A stretch of DNA of 64,000 bases from the NCBI RefSeq assembly GCF_030272615.1, contig NC_081405.1:24163272-24227271 (forward strand), in the 5' to 3' direction. Numbering within the stretch: the stretch's first letter is position 1; the number at the start of each line of letters is the position of its first letter. The notes under the pieces are model-generated. The model did no database searches. It was not told the DNA's origin and saw nothing but the letters and a program-made list of their open reading frames with translations. This document shows, piece by piece, positions 11,711-24,468 of this stretch. This DNA comes from Cryptomeria japonica. Lineage: Eukaryota > Streptophyta > Pinopsida > Cupressales > Cupressaceae. The position numbers and the translations under genes were made by a program.

Positions 11711-12092
11711 ACTAAGAAATAGAAGAAGAGATGAGAGTCGGGTCTATTCCAAGTGTCTTGAACCTGCTCTCCTCCACCCATGTAGCTTCAAATACTAGTT
11801 AATCTACCCATTTCACTAAGTGCTCCATGTAGACCTAGTGTCTAGTAGACTTCTTCACCCTTGATTCCAAGATCTCCTCTGCTTTAGGCTTCTTCACTTG
11901 AGGTAAGGTATTTACATCCAAGTCTTGTAATACCTTAGCTTGGTTCTTAGTCTGCCCTGTTATCTCTCCCTTGTACATTACCAGATCAGCAACATTAAAG
12001 ATTGGTGAGATGGCTAAGTCTGAAGGTAAATCAACCTTATAGGTGTTCTCACCATAGTTTGCCAGAATTTGACAAGGTCCTACTCTCATCAT
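11711..12092 (-). pseudogene. Chromovirus integrase C-terminus and chromodomain
   Basis: The minus-strand frame from 12092 has the integrase tail (VGPCQILANYGENTYKVDLP, the GPY/F-type module). After a charged linker comes a chromodomain outline: EEILESRVKK, then HLVKWVD, then FEATWVEE. Chromodomains of this class bind methylated histone H3 and steer integration to heterochromatin. Two stops, at about 11835 and 11799, interrupt the chromodomain, and the frame finally ends near 11719. The aromatic residues are partly conserved (Y near the start, W in VKW, W in ATW). Confidence 0.75.
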
Positions 12093-13841
12093 CTAAATTT
12101 TGGTAGGCTTACCACTTTGCATCCTGGCTTTGCTCAAATGTACCATCACATAGTCACCCACCTTGAACTGAACTTCTTTCCTTCTCTCATCCACTTTGGC
12201 CTTCAATTTTTGAGTGGATTCAAGGATGGCCTTCTTAACTTTCTCTTGCACTTCCTTGATGGTTTGAGTGAAGTCCTCTACTTGCTCGCTCTTCATCTCC
12301 AAAGTACTAAGGTCTCTCGACTCACATACTCCCCTTGGATGTCTGCCATACACAACCTCAAAAGGGCTTCTACCAGTGGTTCTATTCACACTGTCATTAT
12401 ATGCATACTCTGCTTGAGGAATCATTAGGTCCCATGTCTGACCATATTCCTTAGTTAGACACCTCAACAAATTGCCTAACACCCTGTTGATGACTTCAGT
12501 TTGACCATCTGTTTGTGGATGGTAAGCTGAGCTAAATGACAAGTTAGTTCCTAGTCTCCTCCATAATGTTTGCAAAAAATGACCCATGAACTTGTTGTCC
12601 CTGTCTGAAACAATGCCTAAAGGGAGTCCATGAATCCTAACTATCTCTTTAAAGAAAAGATGTGCAACATAGCTAGCATCATGAGTAGTCTTACATGGTA
12701 TGAAGTGACTCATCTTGGAAAACCTATCTACTACTACATAGATGTTGTCCATACCTGTTTTAGTATTGGGAAGTCCTACTACAAAGTCCATGTTTATACA
12801 TTCCCAAGGTCTGTTAGGGACCGGTAATGGTTGATAAAGACCAGCATTGCTTGATCCTCCTTTTGCTCTTTGACACACTCCACATTGCTCTACATACCTC
12901 TTTACATCTCTTGGCAACTTTGGCCAATAGTAGTACCTCTGTACTAAATCCAAGGTTTTGTTGACTCCAAAGTGTCCACTTAAACTGCCATTATGTTTTT
13001 CTTGGATGAGGTTCTCCCTCATGGATCCTCTAGGTACACACAACTGGCTACCCTTGAACAAGAGACCATTTTGGAGAGTGTAATCTGCATACTCACCATG
13101 GAAATGGTTCTCAAACTCTTTGCAAACCTTGTAAGCTGATGAGAAGTCTTCATCTCCTTCATAGAGGTATTTGAAACCTTCTATGCCTATGCTCTATAAC
13201 TGTAGTTCTTGAAATGTCAACAGCTTCCTGCTTAATGCATCTGCCACCTTATTAAGTTGCCCCTTCTTATGCTTGATGGTGAAGGTGAAGGATTGGAGGT
13301 ATTCCATCCATTTCAGATGTCTATTGCTGAGCTTCTCTTGAGTGTTAATGTAACTCAATGCCTAATTGTCTGTGAACACTATAAATTCCTTTGGGAGTAG
13401 GTAATGCCTCCATTTCTTTAGTGACTGCACTAATGCATACAACTCTAGGTCATAGGCTGAGTACTTCTTCTTTGCTTCATTAAGCTTCTCATTGAAAAAT
13501 GCCACAGGTCTTCCCTCTTGACTCAACACACCACCTATTGCAATTCCACTTGCATCAGACTCCAAAGTGAATAGCTTATCAAACGTAGGTAGGAGAAGGA
13601 TAGGTTTTGTGGCTACTTCCTATTTCAACAATTGAAATGCTTTGTCAGCCTACTCAGTCCATTTAAACTTAGTTTTAAGGCCTCCTTTGATGGTGTCAAA
13701 GACTAGTGCACATATGCCACTAAATTTCCTCACAAACTTCCTATAGAATTGAGCTAATCCATGGAAACTTCTAACCTCAGTCCCTGTTTTAGGTGCAGGC
13801 CAGTTTAAGATTGCCTCCACTTTGCTTGGATCCATCTTCAA
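12093..13841 (-). pseudogene. Chromovirus RNase H and integrase
   Basis: RNase H outline comes first on the minus strand (13841 to about 13362: [16 protein letters not shown], then [24 protein letters not shown]). An intact 322-codon stretch (13061-12093) then carries integrase. Its zinc finger is H23, H30, C60, C63. The catalytic triad is D92, D153 and E189, with 35 residues between D153 and E189 as expected. Stops at about 13605, 13362 and 13192 break the RNase H and linker. The frame differs by one base from the upstream RT frame, so a frameshift lies near 13845. Confidence 0.85.
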
Positions 13842-13848
13842 GGTTCCT

Positions 13849-15054
13849 TTAGACCAGCTCTTGCTTCATGAAGTCACACTTCTCTAGGTTGATGGATAGC
13901 TTCTCCTCATGCAACCTCTCTAGGACTAACCTCAAATGCTCAAGGTGCTCCTCTTTGGTTCTGCTATAGATGAGAATGTCATCTAGGTACACCACCACAA
14001 ATCTGCCTATGAAATCCTTCAACACTTCATTCATCAACCTCATGAAGGTGCTCGGAGCATTGGTGAGTCCAAATGGCATCACACGCCATTCATACGACCC
14101 TTCTATGGTTTTAAAAGCAGTCTTCCACTCATCACCCTCCTTAATTCTTATCTGGTGATAACCACTTTTCAGGTCTAGCTTGGTGAAATACATAGCCCCT
14201 CCTATACAGTCCATTAGATCCTCTATTCTAGGAATAGGAAACCTATACCTTATGGTAATCCTATTGATTTCTCTTGAGTCAGTGCAAAGTCTCCACTTAC
14301 CTCCTTTTTTTGATGCTAGCACTACCAGGACTGCACATGAGCTGATGCTCTTCTTAATCAGTCCTTGTTTTAATAACTCCTGCACTTGCCTTGCTACCTC
14401 CTTATTCTGATCAGGTGTAAGCTTATATGCAGCCTTGTTAGGTAAGGATGCATCGAGAACAAATTCTATTTGATTACTTATAGACCTTCTTGGTGGGAGT
14501 GTTGCAGGTGCTCCATCACTCACTATGTCTTTATACTCTAGTAACATTTGCTTCACCTCCTTGGGTATCTCTGCCTGCAACTTATCTTCTTCCTCCTTTG
14601 GATTCACAAAGATGGCACACTTCACTATCTCCTCCTCATGTAGCAAGTTTGAAAACTCTTTACTGGTAGCCAATAAAACACTAGGTGTTCTTGAAGTTCC
14701 CTCTTCATTCTCTGTCAAAGACTGAATCTTGAAGGTCTTGTTGTCCTTCTTAAAGGAAATGGAGTTCTCCTCTCCATCATAGATCACCTTCCTATCAAAT
14801 TTTCAAGGTCTTCCTAGCAATAGGTGACATGCATCCATAGGTAACACATCACAAAGGATCTTATCCTTGTATCCTACAATAGAAAACTCTACCCAAGTCT
14901 GCTCATTGACTAGCACACTCTGCTCATGATTCAACCATGTCATCTTGTATGGGTTATTATGGGGTATCCTTGTGAGTTTCAACCTCTTGACTGCCTGTTC
15001 TGATATGATATTGTCAGTTGAGCCTGAATCAACTATCACCTTAAACTTTACCAA
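13849..15054 (-). pseudogene. Chromovirus protease and reverse transcriptase
   Basis: One minus-strand frame holds the aspartic protease (VDSGST at its start, LLLGRP at its end) and, after a TGA at about 14802-14804 where tryptophan is usual, the RT. RT motifs in order: GLIKKSISSCAVLV, WRLCTDSREIN, FTKLDLKSGYHQI, MPFGLTNAPSTF and the active site YLDD (13978-13989). The RT copies element RNA into cDNA inside the particle. The frame then runs out at 13849 through a single-base shift relative to RNase H. Confidence 0.88.
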
Positions 15055-16288
15055 GAATCTTGCACCTCACCCTAAACAATGCTATCCTATGCTTAGGTTC
15101 ATTCTTCTCTGGCTGTCTTATCAAGACCCTATTAAACAGCAGGTTTTCTCCAATCTCTAATTCAATATGGTCCACCTCAGGTGTCTTGTTGCTTGAAGAG
15201 TCTTCATGTGCATATGCAACCCTCTTTCCACTGTTTGATGATGTAGGCTTGTCAGGGCATCTATATGTCAGGTGTCCCAATTGTCCACAATTGTAACACT
15301 TCATTGCTGCAAAATAGGAGTTACCTCTGCCGGTACCTCTACCCCTATTTGGACCACCTTGTGCACCTCTTCCTCTAGAATTTCCTCCTCTGAGATTGGC
15401 TTCACTGCCATGCTCAGTCAACTTGGTTTCTCCTTGGTTCCATGGCTCATTTGCCTTGCTTTGGTAACCACCTCGGTGATTCACTTGATCTCTACCTCTG
15501 CCTCTACCCCTGTTATTGGAGTCTCCTTTCCTTTTTTCCCTCTCTTCTACCTTGGTAGCAAGCTGATGACATTTTTGAACAGTAGTAGGAGTCCATAGGC
15601 TTATCTCCTCTTGAATGTTCCACTTTAGGCTGCTTAGATACCTAGCCACATTAATAGATTCATCTCCTTGGACCTTTGATCTAAGACATAGCTTTTGAAA
15701 CTCCTCTATGTAGGAGGTTACACCAAGATCCTTCTACTTCAATCCTTGTCTCTTTTTGTGAAGTTGGACTTCATAATCCTCTGGTAAGTAGTTCTCTTTA
15801 ATCTTACTCGCCATAGCTTTCCAATTTGCAATAGGTAGCTTTCCCATACTAACTCTTTCTTCTTGCAGGTACTTCCACCATGTCAAAGCTGCTCCCCTTA
15901 ATCTTGATTTGGCAACTTTAACCTTTTGAGCCTCTGTCACTCCCTCACACTCAAAGTGGTTTTCCATGCCCTCAATCCATTCCATAACAATGTCTATGTC
16001 CATTCTTCCACTGAAATGTGGCAATCGTTCAACGACTTTGGTGTTCAAGGCCTTAATAGCCTTCACAAAAGGTTCTCCATTGAACAAGGGATCTGGTTCA
16101 GGGATAATGTCATCTATGCCTATAGTCTTCTTGCCTTTACCCTTGATGTCTTCATCCCAAGGTCCTTGTGTCCTCTAATCCACCACTTCTTGCAGTTTAT
16201 CCCTTATCTCGCTCATAGCTTCTTCAAGGAGTCTATTCTTCTCCTTCTGTTCTTCCACCTCTCTAGCCAGCTCTGCATTAGTAACCAT
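15041..16288 (-). pseudogene. Chromovirus Gag
   Basis: I place the start at the ATG complementary to 16286-16288. The first residues form a charged coiled coil (VEEQKEKNRLLEEAM). Next come the retrotransposon Gag core (ALTWWKYLQEE), a basic glycine-rich stretch and a CCHC zinc knuckle (CYNCGQLGHLTYRC). Stops at about 16176 and 15734 break the frame. The knuckle binds RNA during packaging. The frame ends at 15041, overlapping the protease frame by a few codons in another phase. Plant chromoviruses usually have one frame here, so this is probably an indel and not a programmed shift. Confidence 0.85.
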
Positions 16289-16352
16289 TCTACTCTCCCC
16301 TACTGATTCACCAGTATATAGAGACATACATAGTCCAACAAGTCTTTTACTT

Positions 16353-16364
16353 GCTCTGATACCA
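16353..16364 (-). other. Chromovirus primer-binding site (initiator Met tRNA)
   Basis: The minus strand reads TGGTATCAGAGC three bases after the end of the 5' LTR. It is an exact match to the complement of the initiator methionine tRNA 3' end. Confidence 0.92.
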
Positions 16365-16367
16365 ATC

Positions 16368-17949
16368 TAATGGGTTGGTGTTCGGGATAGACTAGCCTAG
16401 TCTATGCTCTTGGATCCTTTCCTTGGATCACCTGGTGTTCTCCTCACACCCTAGAGTCTCTAGGACTTCCTTTTCTTGAGGAATCCCCTGACCTTTCCCA
16501 ATCCACCCACCAATGAGTTGCTTTGCTGCTCCTAAGGTCTCACCTACTCATGAGACTCAAAACTCCTTACTATGGCTAATAAGGGCTATGCTTGTTCTAC
16601 ACCTTCCAGGGTCTTAGCAAGGTTGGATTAGGTCTTAAACCATGTTTTACATCCCTCCATGTGCCCCCAAGAAGTTTCTACCTTCATCCTTTCTACTGAT
16701 TTCACTGTTTTGTGTTTTTGCTTACAAAATAGGGCTACAAGGATTAGGACCAATTAGGCCTCCTACCTTGTCCTTTAGGGATTTCTCTCACAAATGATGG
16801 ATACACAACCCAAAATCCCAAAATATACTACCATTCAATTAGCAAGGGCTCAAGGATTTTCTAGGTTTTGGGCCTCCAAGTGGTCGTACAGTGCCTTGGG
16901 TGAATTTTGGGGTTTTTAAGGGTTTTGTGAGGGTTTTGTGGTCTGCCTGGGTCACAGTGAGTGTTTTGTGTCTTAGCCACCTTGTCTGGATTGGTGGAGG
17001 CTCCTCCTTCACACCATTGATGCTTCAAACACTCCTCTACACCTCCTCCAAAGGGTGTACTTTCCTTTATCCAACCTTGCTCTCCAAGACCTCTGCAACT
17101 TAACCTCTTCTAGCCGGGCACTGTTCAGTCTGGCCTAGGATTGGGTCTCTTGATGGCCTCCCTGCATTTTCAAGGGCCCTGATTGTTTTGGAGTATGGTA
17201 CAAGTTTTACACTCTCATTCCCCATGGTTTCATGGTGGTTCCACAATGGGGAATGGAGTTACGCAGCCATTTACACAATCCTGTCCAAAACTGGACAGTA
17301 AGAAGACAATTTACAAACTATTTACAAACACACTCAATCTACAAATAAACACCTAAACTAATTTCTTGAAATGAAATTATTTACACCATGAAAGACATTC
17401 CACATAGTTTTGGACATATCTCAATCCATTAACCTGCTTGGTTACTTCATTCAAAGTGACTGGTAACAGTTTTACAGTCTCAGTCTGGTCTTTTTGCTAG
17501 GTCATACAATGTCTGACATCCAACCCATCCAACTAGGGTTTGCAACATCATATACCACCCATACCTTGGTTAGTGTGCCAAAATTAGGGCTCTCCATGTA
17601 CAACAAGGGTCTATGACCACTTTGGGTGGAAAAGTTGCTTGACAACTTTTAAAAGTTGTCGTGCAACTTTTGCATCTTTTGAGCAACTTTGCCATTGTTG
17701 CTTTTCATGACTCCTAAGCCTATTTTGGGCTATCCTAAGGACATCAACATTCCAATAAGGCCTAACACATATTCCAAGCACACTCAACCTCTCCTGCACA
17801 AGAAATCAAAACAAAAACACTAAGGACCCTAGGACCTAGTCTAGCACACATGAGCTCATGGCTCTTATTCATGTACAATGGCTTCTAAAGAAGCATAACA
17901 CCAATAAAACAAAGAAAGAGAAAGAGTTTGGAAGGGTGCTCCTGCACCA
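16368..17949 (-). repeat. Chromovirus 5' LTR
   Basis: Matches 10104-11691 over its length. On the minus strand it starts TGGTGCAGGAGC at 17949 and ends at 16368 with TTA where the 3' copy has TCA, so one terminal base has changed. Confidence 0.9.
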
Positions 17950-18450
17950 CCACACTTTTCTTGGCATCTCCTCTTGGGCTATGTGGGGGCTCACATGCAA
18001 TCCTAACCCTTCATCTTGGATCAATCCTAGCCCTCCATTTCTTCTCCTCTTCTCCTATAAATTGGGGAATCCACTCCCTTATTTGACATCTCCAAGTTAT
18101 CTAATTTTGTGCTATCCAATTGAGTCTAAGAAATCATCCATAGCACCCAAACTCGACTCAAATTTTCATTTATCCATCACTTAGCCAAATCTCTCATCCA
18201 TTCCATCATATTATCTTGTGCACAATCTTGGAGAGCCATCCACATTCAACAAGGGAGCCAATCCAATCAAGTCAAGGAGGAGCACATCTTTGGCTTCATC
18301 AAAGGTTCAATCTGAAGGAGAAGGTATATATTTGCAAGGTATAAATAGTCATTTTGTGTTTTTTTATGTTTTATGTGTGTTTTATGTGTTTGAATGCTTT
18401 ATTTGAATACTAAATATTTAATCCTACCTTGCTTATTTTTCCCCTCTTCA

Positions 18451-21197
18451 TTCTGGCATGCCCGGTGGGACCCATATCCCTAAAATTTAACCTTTTTTGG
18501 AGTTTTTGTGAGCTCTTTGATCGCAGGTATCAGAACAGTGCAAGTGGTTGCAAATCAGCATGAGCGCTACAGGTTCGGTGCAAGCAACAAGAGTTTTAGC
18601 GCATACGCACGTGCTTTAGCGAGAGCGTTCAAAATTTATAAATTTTAACCTGTCTTTTCTGCAGGATCCCAGAACAGCACGACCACCACTAAAACAACGC
18701 GTCCGACAACACCATTTTCATACTTGCTTTCAGTTTAATGTTTTTGGTGTATTTTTTGTTTTATTACTTAATTAGTAGCAAAAAACACTAAAAAAGAAAA
18801 AATCCAAGAAAAAGAAAAAAAAAATTAGTTAGTGTAATTTTACAATCTTTTTTATTCTAAATTTTTGGTTCAACGCGAGCGCCCAGTGAATAGCATGACC
18901 GCTTTAGTGGTTTGGCACTCATTTTCAAAATTTCAAATTTTTGGGTTTTTGTTTGTTGTTTTTTTTTGCTAACCTATTTCAGCACATACGCTCGCGTTTT
19001 AGCGCCTTCGACTTTACATTAGTGCAAACACAAATATATTTTATTATTTTTATTTTTTCGTATAGTTCCTATTGTTTTTAATTTCCTACCCCTTTGTGCG
19101 TACAACGCATGTGCATGCGCTTCAGCGCCGATGTTTGCAGAATGGCACGAACATTGTTTCTGCAAACCTTTATCTACTAATCAAAATTTTGAAGTTTTTG
19201 CAAGTTTTTCAATCAGTCCAAGACATCACCCTAGACTACTAACAGTTGTTTTATAGCTTGCTTGCCAAAGAATGCATTGATTAAACTACTAATCATTTTG
19301 TTTTGTAGGTTGCCAAGGAGATACAAACAAATCTCGTGTCTTTATTTTTTATCTTAGGCACCTAGATTTAAGTAGGAGGGTAAAAGAACTAAAGTGCTTG
19401 ATTTTGTTTGGGAAAAGTGTGAAAGTAGGAGAGTATGCTCTTGTTTATCTAGAAAATTAGAAATCCCGACCTTTGACACTTTTCTAGTTTGTTGAGTGCT
19501 TTCCTTTAGCGGGTCTGCCCTCTCAATTTTCTTAGGCATTGGTGAGAGGGGAATGACCCAAGTGAGTATGGTTGGACCTGGACATTCCAACTCACTATAA
19601 TAAATAGGTCTCTTGAGATGAAATTTTTAGTGGACAGAGCTATTTGAGAGTTCACTCTCATATTGGTCATTTTGTAGGGTGTTTAGGTCTCAATAATGCT
19701 TGCATCACTACATCTTGCTTGGTACTTTGTAGGTCTATGTGACTACAAGGAGTAGTCTTCGAATGGAAATCCTTATTAAGAACTCTAGGATTAGAGGCCA
19801 CCTGATTCACCTCCAAAAGGTGGATAATCTTTGTGCAAGGGAGATAGTAACTCCCCCAAGAGACTTTCCATATCGTGCCCCCATTAGCATTTGGAGTTGG
19901 CTAATACGGTGTTGGGAATCCATTGCGTGAGACCCAGTAGCCATATTCTGATTAGCTATTGGGTGTGTACCTAAGTCAGCAAGCAAAGGTTTTCCTCCTC
20001 AGCTAATTCCTTGGGGTAGCTTGATATGCTTGATGTGCTTATTTGAATTAATGTCCAATGTGTTTTCTTTGTCTTCTTACCAAGAGTAGAATTAGTCAAC
20101 ATCCTAGTCATTATCATAAAATTTAAGTCTAGTCTGCATCATATTCAAGGTCATGTCCTAGTCGCACAAAAATTTTGAACCAACATTAGTCAAAATCCAA
20201 GTCATAACAAACTCAAGTCTTCCAAACAAGTCTCAAACTACGTCGAAACTCCATCCATCTCATGTTTTATAAGACCAAGTCATATAAGCATCCCAAGAAG
20301 TCAATCCACTGACCAATCAAGAAGAATAAGCTCACACAAGCATAACTCATTAGACGTCGGAAGTTTTGGTACACCAATCACAAACTGTTGCTTAAACATA
20401 GAACCTTTTTGCACCATTACCACAATTACATCCATGGTCATAGCAATGAGTTTGATGCTAGTGATGAATTAAGAGTTTGTGTCTTCCATAAAGGTTTAGG
20501 TTTGTCTTTTAACACCAACTATCATCAGAATCAGAGTGGTTGCATCCCTTCATACAACTTGCCATCTAAACCAATCATCTATTGAGTCATGTTCATGCCA
20601 AGAATATCCTAGTCATCAAATTTCTTCTAATCATCACTATCACCTCTCTTTGATCAATTATCCTCAATCTTTTCTAAGGACTTAGCACATCAATTGATCG
20701 CAAATCAATCCTCAAATCCACCATCCTGAATCAAATCATCCTTTAATCCAATTAACCTCACGTTAAGGTTTTATGCCTTGTGAAGTTTTATTTAGACCTT
20801 ATCTCTTATCAATCAATCATTTGGCTTTGTTCTTGAAAAAGAATCCTCTCCAAGTACCTTTGTCCCATCCTTTGAGTTGATCAAGACTCTTATCTCATGT
20901 CTTTACTTTTCTTAGGATCATTAGTCAATCCTTAGTAGAAGAAAGACTTTAATCATTATCCTAAGGTCTAAATTTTACCCAACTTGGTCATTACCTTTCT
21001 TGTGGTTTCATCAACATCTCCCACCTAAAATCCTCATCCAAGGACTAAGGTGAAATCTTAATCAAAATCATGTCCTAATCCAAGGACTTTACCAATCAAT
21101 CAAATCCAATTTCTTTAAATCCAAAATCCAAGATCTCTACTAAGTCCTTTCATCAAATCTTTTTTCCTCTAATCAATCTTTCTCAAGTTATTCTTGT
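18451..21197 (+). other. Tat-1 primer site and untranslated leader
   Basis: Directly after the LTR, TTCTGGCATGCCCGG carries a primer-site-like TGGCATGCCC whose tRNA I cannot name. The leader of about 2.7 kb is typical for large Tat elements. From 18530 to 19140 it has a cluster of AGCGC/ACGC-containing phrases within otherwise AT-rich DNA. Nothing else coding is recognised up to the gag ATG at 21198. Confidence 0.6.
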
Positions 21198-23042
21198 ATG
21201 GTCACAACTCGATCTCAAAAGAAAAAGATGGTCGAACAACAATATGGCATGCCAGACATTAGTGTCTTATATCAAGACACTACACAAGATCTTACACAAA
21301 GTGTGCAACCCAGCATCCAAAATCAACCACAAGAGGACCCTAATATGGTTGATCAAGATGAATTCTCTCTGAAAGTGCGAACATTTTTAGAAGACTCTTA
21401 TAATCAAGAAATGTTGGAGAAATTTATTTGACATAATCCTAGTTCTCTTCTAAAGACTCTACTTGAAAATGGAGCTCGCCTTCCATCTAATTTTGATAGA
21501 TCCATTCTTGATCAACAACCACAAGGAGACCTTTCTCCTACTCATATCGTCACACCCATTCTTCAACCTCAATCAATTTCACCCCCGCCCATCATTCAAA
21601 CCCAATCAATAGTGCCCGTGAAATCTATCCTCGTGGTCTCCATTCCACCTTCTTCCTTCTTAGCATCTATGCCAATATCAAATCTGATCTCATATATTCT
21701 CCAACATGCTTCTATGCCATCTTCTTCTACCTGACCATACGTTTCTATTCCACAATCCTCCATTCCTCTCAACAATGTCACTAACTTCATTTGAGCTTTA
21801 CTTCCTCCTATCACAACAATCTACAGGTCACAACCAACTATCACTCAAGTCCCCATGACATGGGTCATCACATCTCACATCCCCACTTCCTCATCATATC
21901 AATACATTAGTGGTGGTGGTCCACCTTCCATGACACATCCAATTCTAGGGGCAAACACAATTCATCATGTCCAAAATCCACAACAAGACCTTATTAAAAA
22001 AATCCAAGACATGAAAAACATTATCAAAGACATGAAGGAAGGGACTAACAAGAGGAAACCTTACGTGTTTGAGGAATTTTGTCCTCTTCCTTATCACCCG
22101 TCTATATCAGTTGCATCGTACCCACTAGAGTTTGAGATGCCTAAGTTCATGAAGTATGAGAGAAAAGCGGACCCCCGAGACCATGTTCATGAGTTTCACA
22201 TCTTATGTCAAGAAGTCTCCTATATTGACTTGTACCTCTGAAGGCTCTTCCCTAAGAGTATCATGGGAGATTCTCTTGCATGGTTCTTGTCCTTAACTCG
22301 AGGTTCTATCACCTCCTTCTTAGACTTAGCAAAAAATTTTGTGGCTCACTATGCCTACAACATTTCCAATGATGTTTCCATGATGGACCTTTGTAACACA
22401 AAACAAAGGCCTGGAGAGACTTTCGCTAACTTCTTGCAAAGATGGCGACATCTTATCAATAAATTCTAGTGGGACATGCTAGAACAATACCAAATTGAAT
22501 TATTTCAAAAGAATCTAGTGCCCGAACTATCAAGACCTTTGACATCTCAATGTATCAAATCTTTCCAAAAATTGACTAACAAGGGCCTAACTCTTGAACG
22601 AGTCTTGTTAGAGGAAGCAACCTTAAAGCATTACCAAAAATCAAGTCAAAATTCTTCCTCTTACCATAATGATAAACCAAAATTTTTTTCCAAAAACAAG
22701 AACGTTGTCAATGATGGTGTGACTAATGCAAAATGGGTCCAGACCATGGCCGCTCCTCCAAAGACCACCACCACCAATCGCCAATTCAACAATCAAAATA
22801 ATCAAAATCAATCTCAAAAACCTCCTAACAATGTCTCAGTCTAGGGGCGACCACCCAGATCCAATAACAAGACTCCAAGAGACTTTACTCCTCTTTCCGA
22901 TCCCATTGAAGTGGTGTGTCAAAAGCTTGTCCAAGCAGGTGTCGTGGTCTTCCCGATAAGTCGCTCGTTCAACCTTAATCAACCCAAACCTAGGTGGTAT
23001 AATGAGAATTGATATTGTGAGTATCATCATATTAATGGGCAT
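21198..23042 (+). pseudogene. Tat-1 Gag (N-terminal and core)
   Basis: The frame starting at the ATG 21198 (MVTTRSQKKK) stays in phase to 23042 but has stops at about 21429, 21735, 21792, 22239, 22467 and 22842. It aligns with Tat-3 Gag. Shared blocks include GARLPSNFD, the MPKFMKYERKADPRDHVHEF entry to the Gag core, MMDLCNTKQRPGETFANFLQRWR, and a zinc-knuckle start YCEYHHINGH. The last block is cut by a solo LTR at 23043. The Gag product would form the particle shell. Confidence 0.85.
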
Positions 23043-24463
23043 TGTAGACGTCTAAAAATGGTCAATGCTTGCAGAGTCATACTTTAACATTTGCGCATTG
23101 CCTTATTTTAGGGTTTTTTTTGCATCGCATTAACATTTCTTCTACGTTGTGCACTTGGTCTTTATCATTTGCGAGCATCGAGTCCTTCTTCTGCATTCTT
23201 CATTTGTCTCACTTTCGAATTTGGTCTTGTCAATAACAATCTTCAATCATGATTTTGGTTGATTTTATCCTGTCGCATCAATGTGCGTGCTCACTTGTCA
23301 TATTTTGGACATCGTTAATCCTAATCGATGATAGAATTAGGGTTTTGTCCTCTTGTCTATCTTGTCACCTTGCGATCGATTCGTCATCGATCCTTGTCCT
23401 CTTGTCAATTTTGCGATCGATTTGTCATCAATCGTTGCTCTTGTCGATCTTGTCATTTTGTGATCGATTTGTCATCGATCCTTGTCCTCTTGTCAATTTT
23501 GCGATCGATTTGTCATCGATCATTGCTTTTGTCAATTTTGTCATTTTGCGATCGATTTGTCATTGATCGTTGTTCTTTTCAATCATGTCGATTTGGATCA
23601 ATTATTGTTCCTCGTCAATTGGCGCCTTTCAATTTGGTCTCTTTATCAATCTTGGTCAATTTGTCAACCAATCTCAATCGTTTATCAGCATTGATCCTCT
23701 ATCAATTAAAATCATGATTGAATTGACATCAATTATCTTTTGTCTTGACCTAATTGTCATCCTTGCATTTCTAATTCATCTTCTAGGGTTTTATGATTTA
23801 TTCATTTAACCTTGTTTGTTATTTTCCCTCTAGGTTAAATAATTTATTTATTTATCCTAAGTCTTCTTGTCACAATTAAATTTTTATTTAATTGGCTAAT
23901 TAATTCCTTCTCTTTTTGTGAATTAATTAATGAATGAAAAAGTATTAATTAATTCACCTAATTTTCTAATTTCTCCTAAATTCCTAAATTTCTATTTCTA
24001 TTTCAAATTCTTGTCATAACTTTGTCATAAATTGTCATAACACCTTGCATAGCAATTTGTCATACACTTGTCATAATTTTGCTATTCTTGATTTGGATTT
24101 CCTTTCAAATCTCTTCATGCTAATCTTGTCTTTTCTCCAATTTATCTATAAATTGGATGAATTTCTTCAATCAGAGATCCGAATCAATCACGCTTCTAGT
24201 ATCCTTATGTTGTCTTGTCAACTTGTTTTCATCTCATGCTTATGCACTTGTAGGTGAGATCGACAAACAAAGCAATTTGAAGGAGAAAGAAGGACAATGG
24301 AGAATTCTGGAGGAGACATTCACGTTTATAATGGTTTGCATTTGGTTTAAATGTCTTATTTTCAGTATCTCTATTGAATGTAATTAGGATTTGTCATTGC
24401 AATTTGGCTTTGTGGTTAGCTAATGTTTATATTGCTTTGATGATTTCCAAATTCCTGTCTACA
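23043..24463. repeat. Solo LTR inserted in Tat-1 gag
   Basis: Starts TGTAGACGTC and ends CCTGTCTACA, with inverted ends TGTAGAC/GTCTACA. GGCAT flanks it on both sides (23038-23042 and 24464-24468). No internal region is present, so it is the product of LTR-LTR recombination. Removing it and one duplication restores gag phase. Inside, 23340-23580 carries imperfect repeats of a GCGATCGATTTGTCATCGAT phrase. A TATA-like CTATAAATTGG is at about 24144-24155. Confidence 0.92.
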
Positions 24464-24468
24464 GGCAT

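Larger units (their letters stand above)
10104..17949 (-). mobile_element. Chromodomain Gypsy element (chromovirus) nested in the Tat-1 LTR
   Basis: A 7846-bp element in minus orientation, flanked by CCACA at 10099-10103 and 17950-17954. LTRs of 1582 bp (16368-17949, 5') and 1588 bp (10104-11691, 3') are clearly alike and differ by scattered substitutions. The primer site matches initiator Met tRNA. Coding order on the minus strand is Gag, protease, RT, RNase H, integrase, chromodomain, which defines a Ty3/Gypsy chromovirus. The reading frame is interrupted by several stops and at least two frameshifts, so it is not autonomous. The exact clade (Tekay, Reina, Galadriel or CRM) cannot be fixed by eye. 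Confidence 0.93.
9350..18450 (+). repeat. Tat-1 5' LTR, split by a chromodomain element
   Basis: The two halves 9350-10103 and 17955-18450 together give about 1250 bp and align along their length with the 3' LTR at 36646-37935. The split follows CTCCACA in the LTR, and the chromodomain element carries the duplication CCACA. A TATA box (CTATAAATTGG) is at about 18054-18064 and the LTR ends CCCCTCTTCA at 18450. Substitutions and small indels against the 3' LTR are common, so Tat-1 is not recent. Confidence 0.9.

Noticed and set aside
15041..15054. Gag/protease overlap as a programmed frameshift in the chromovirus
   Set aside because: Only one decayed copy is available, no slippery site plus structure was recognised, and related elements use a single frame; a random indel is simpler.
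23249..23809. Overlapping plus-strand frames with CDRFVI-like repeats
   Set aside because: They come from the GATCGATTTGTCATCGAT repeats inside a solo LTR, not from a gene.
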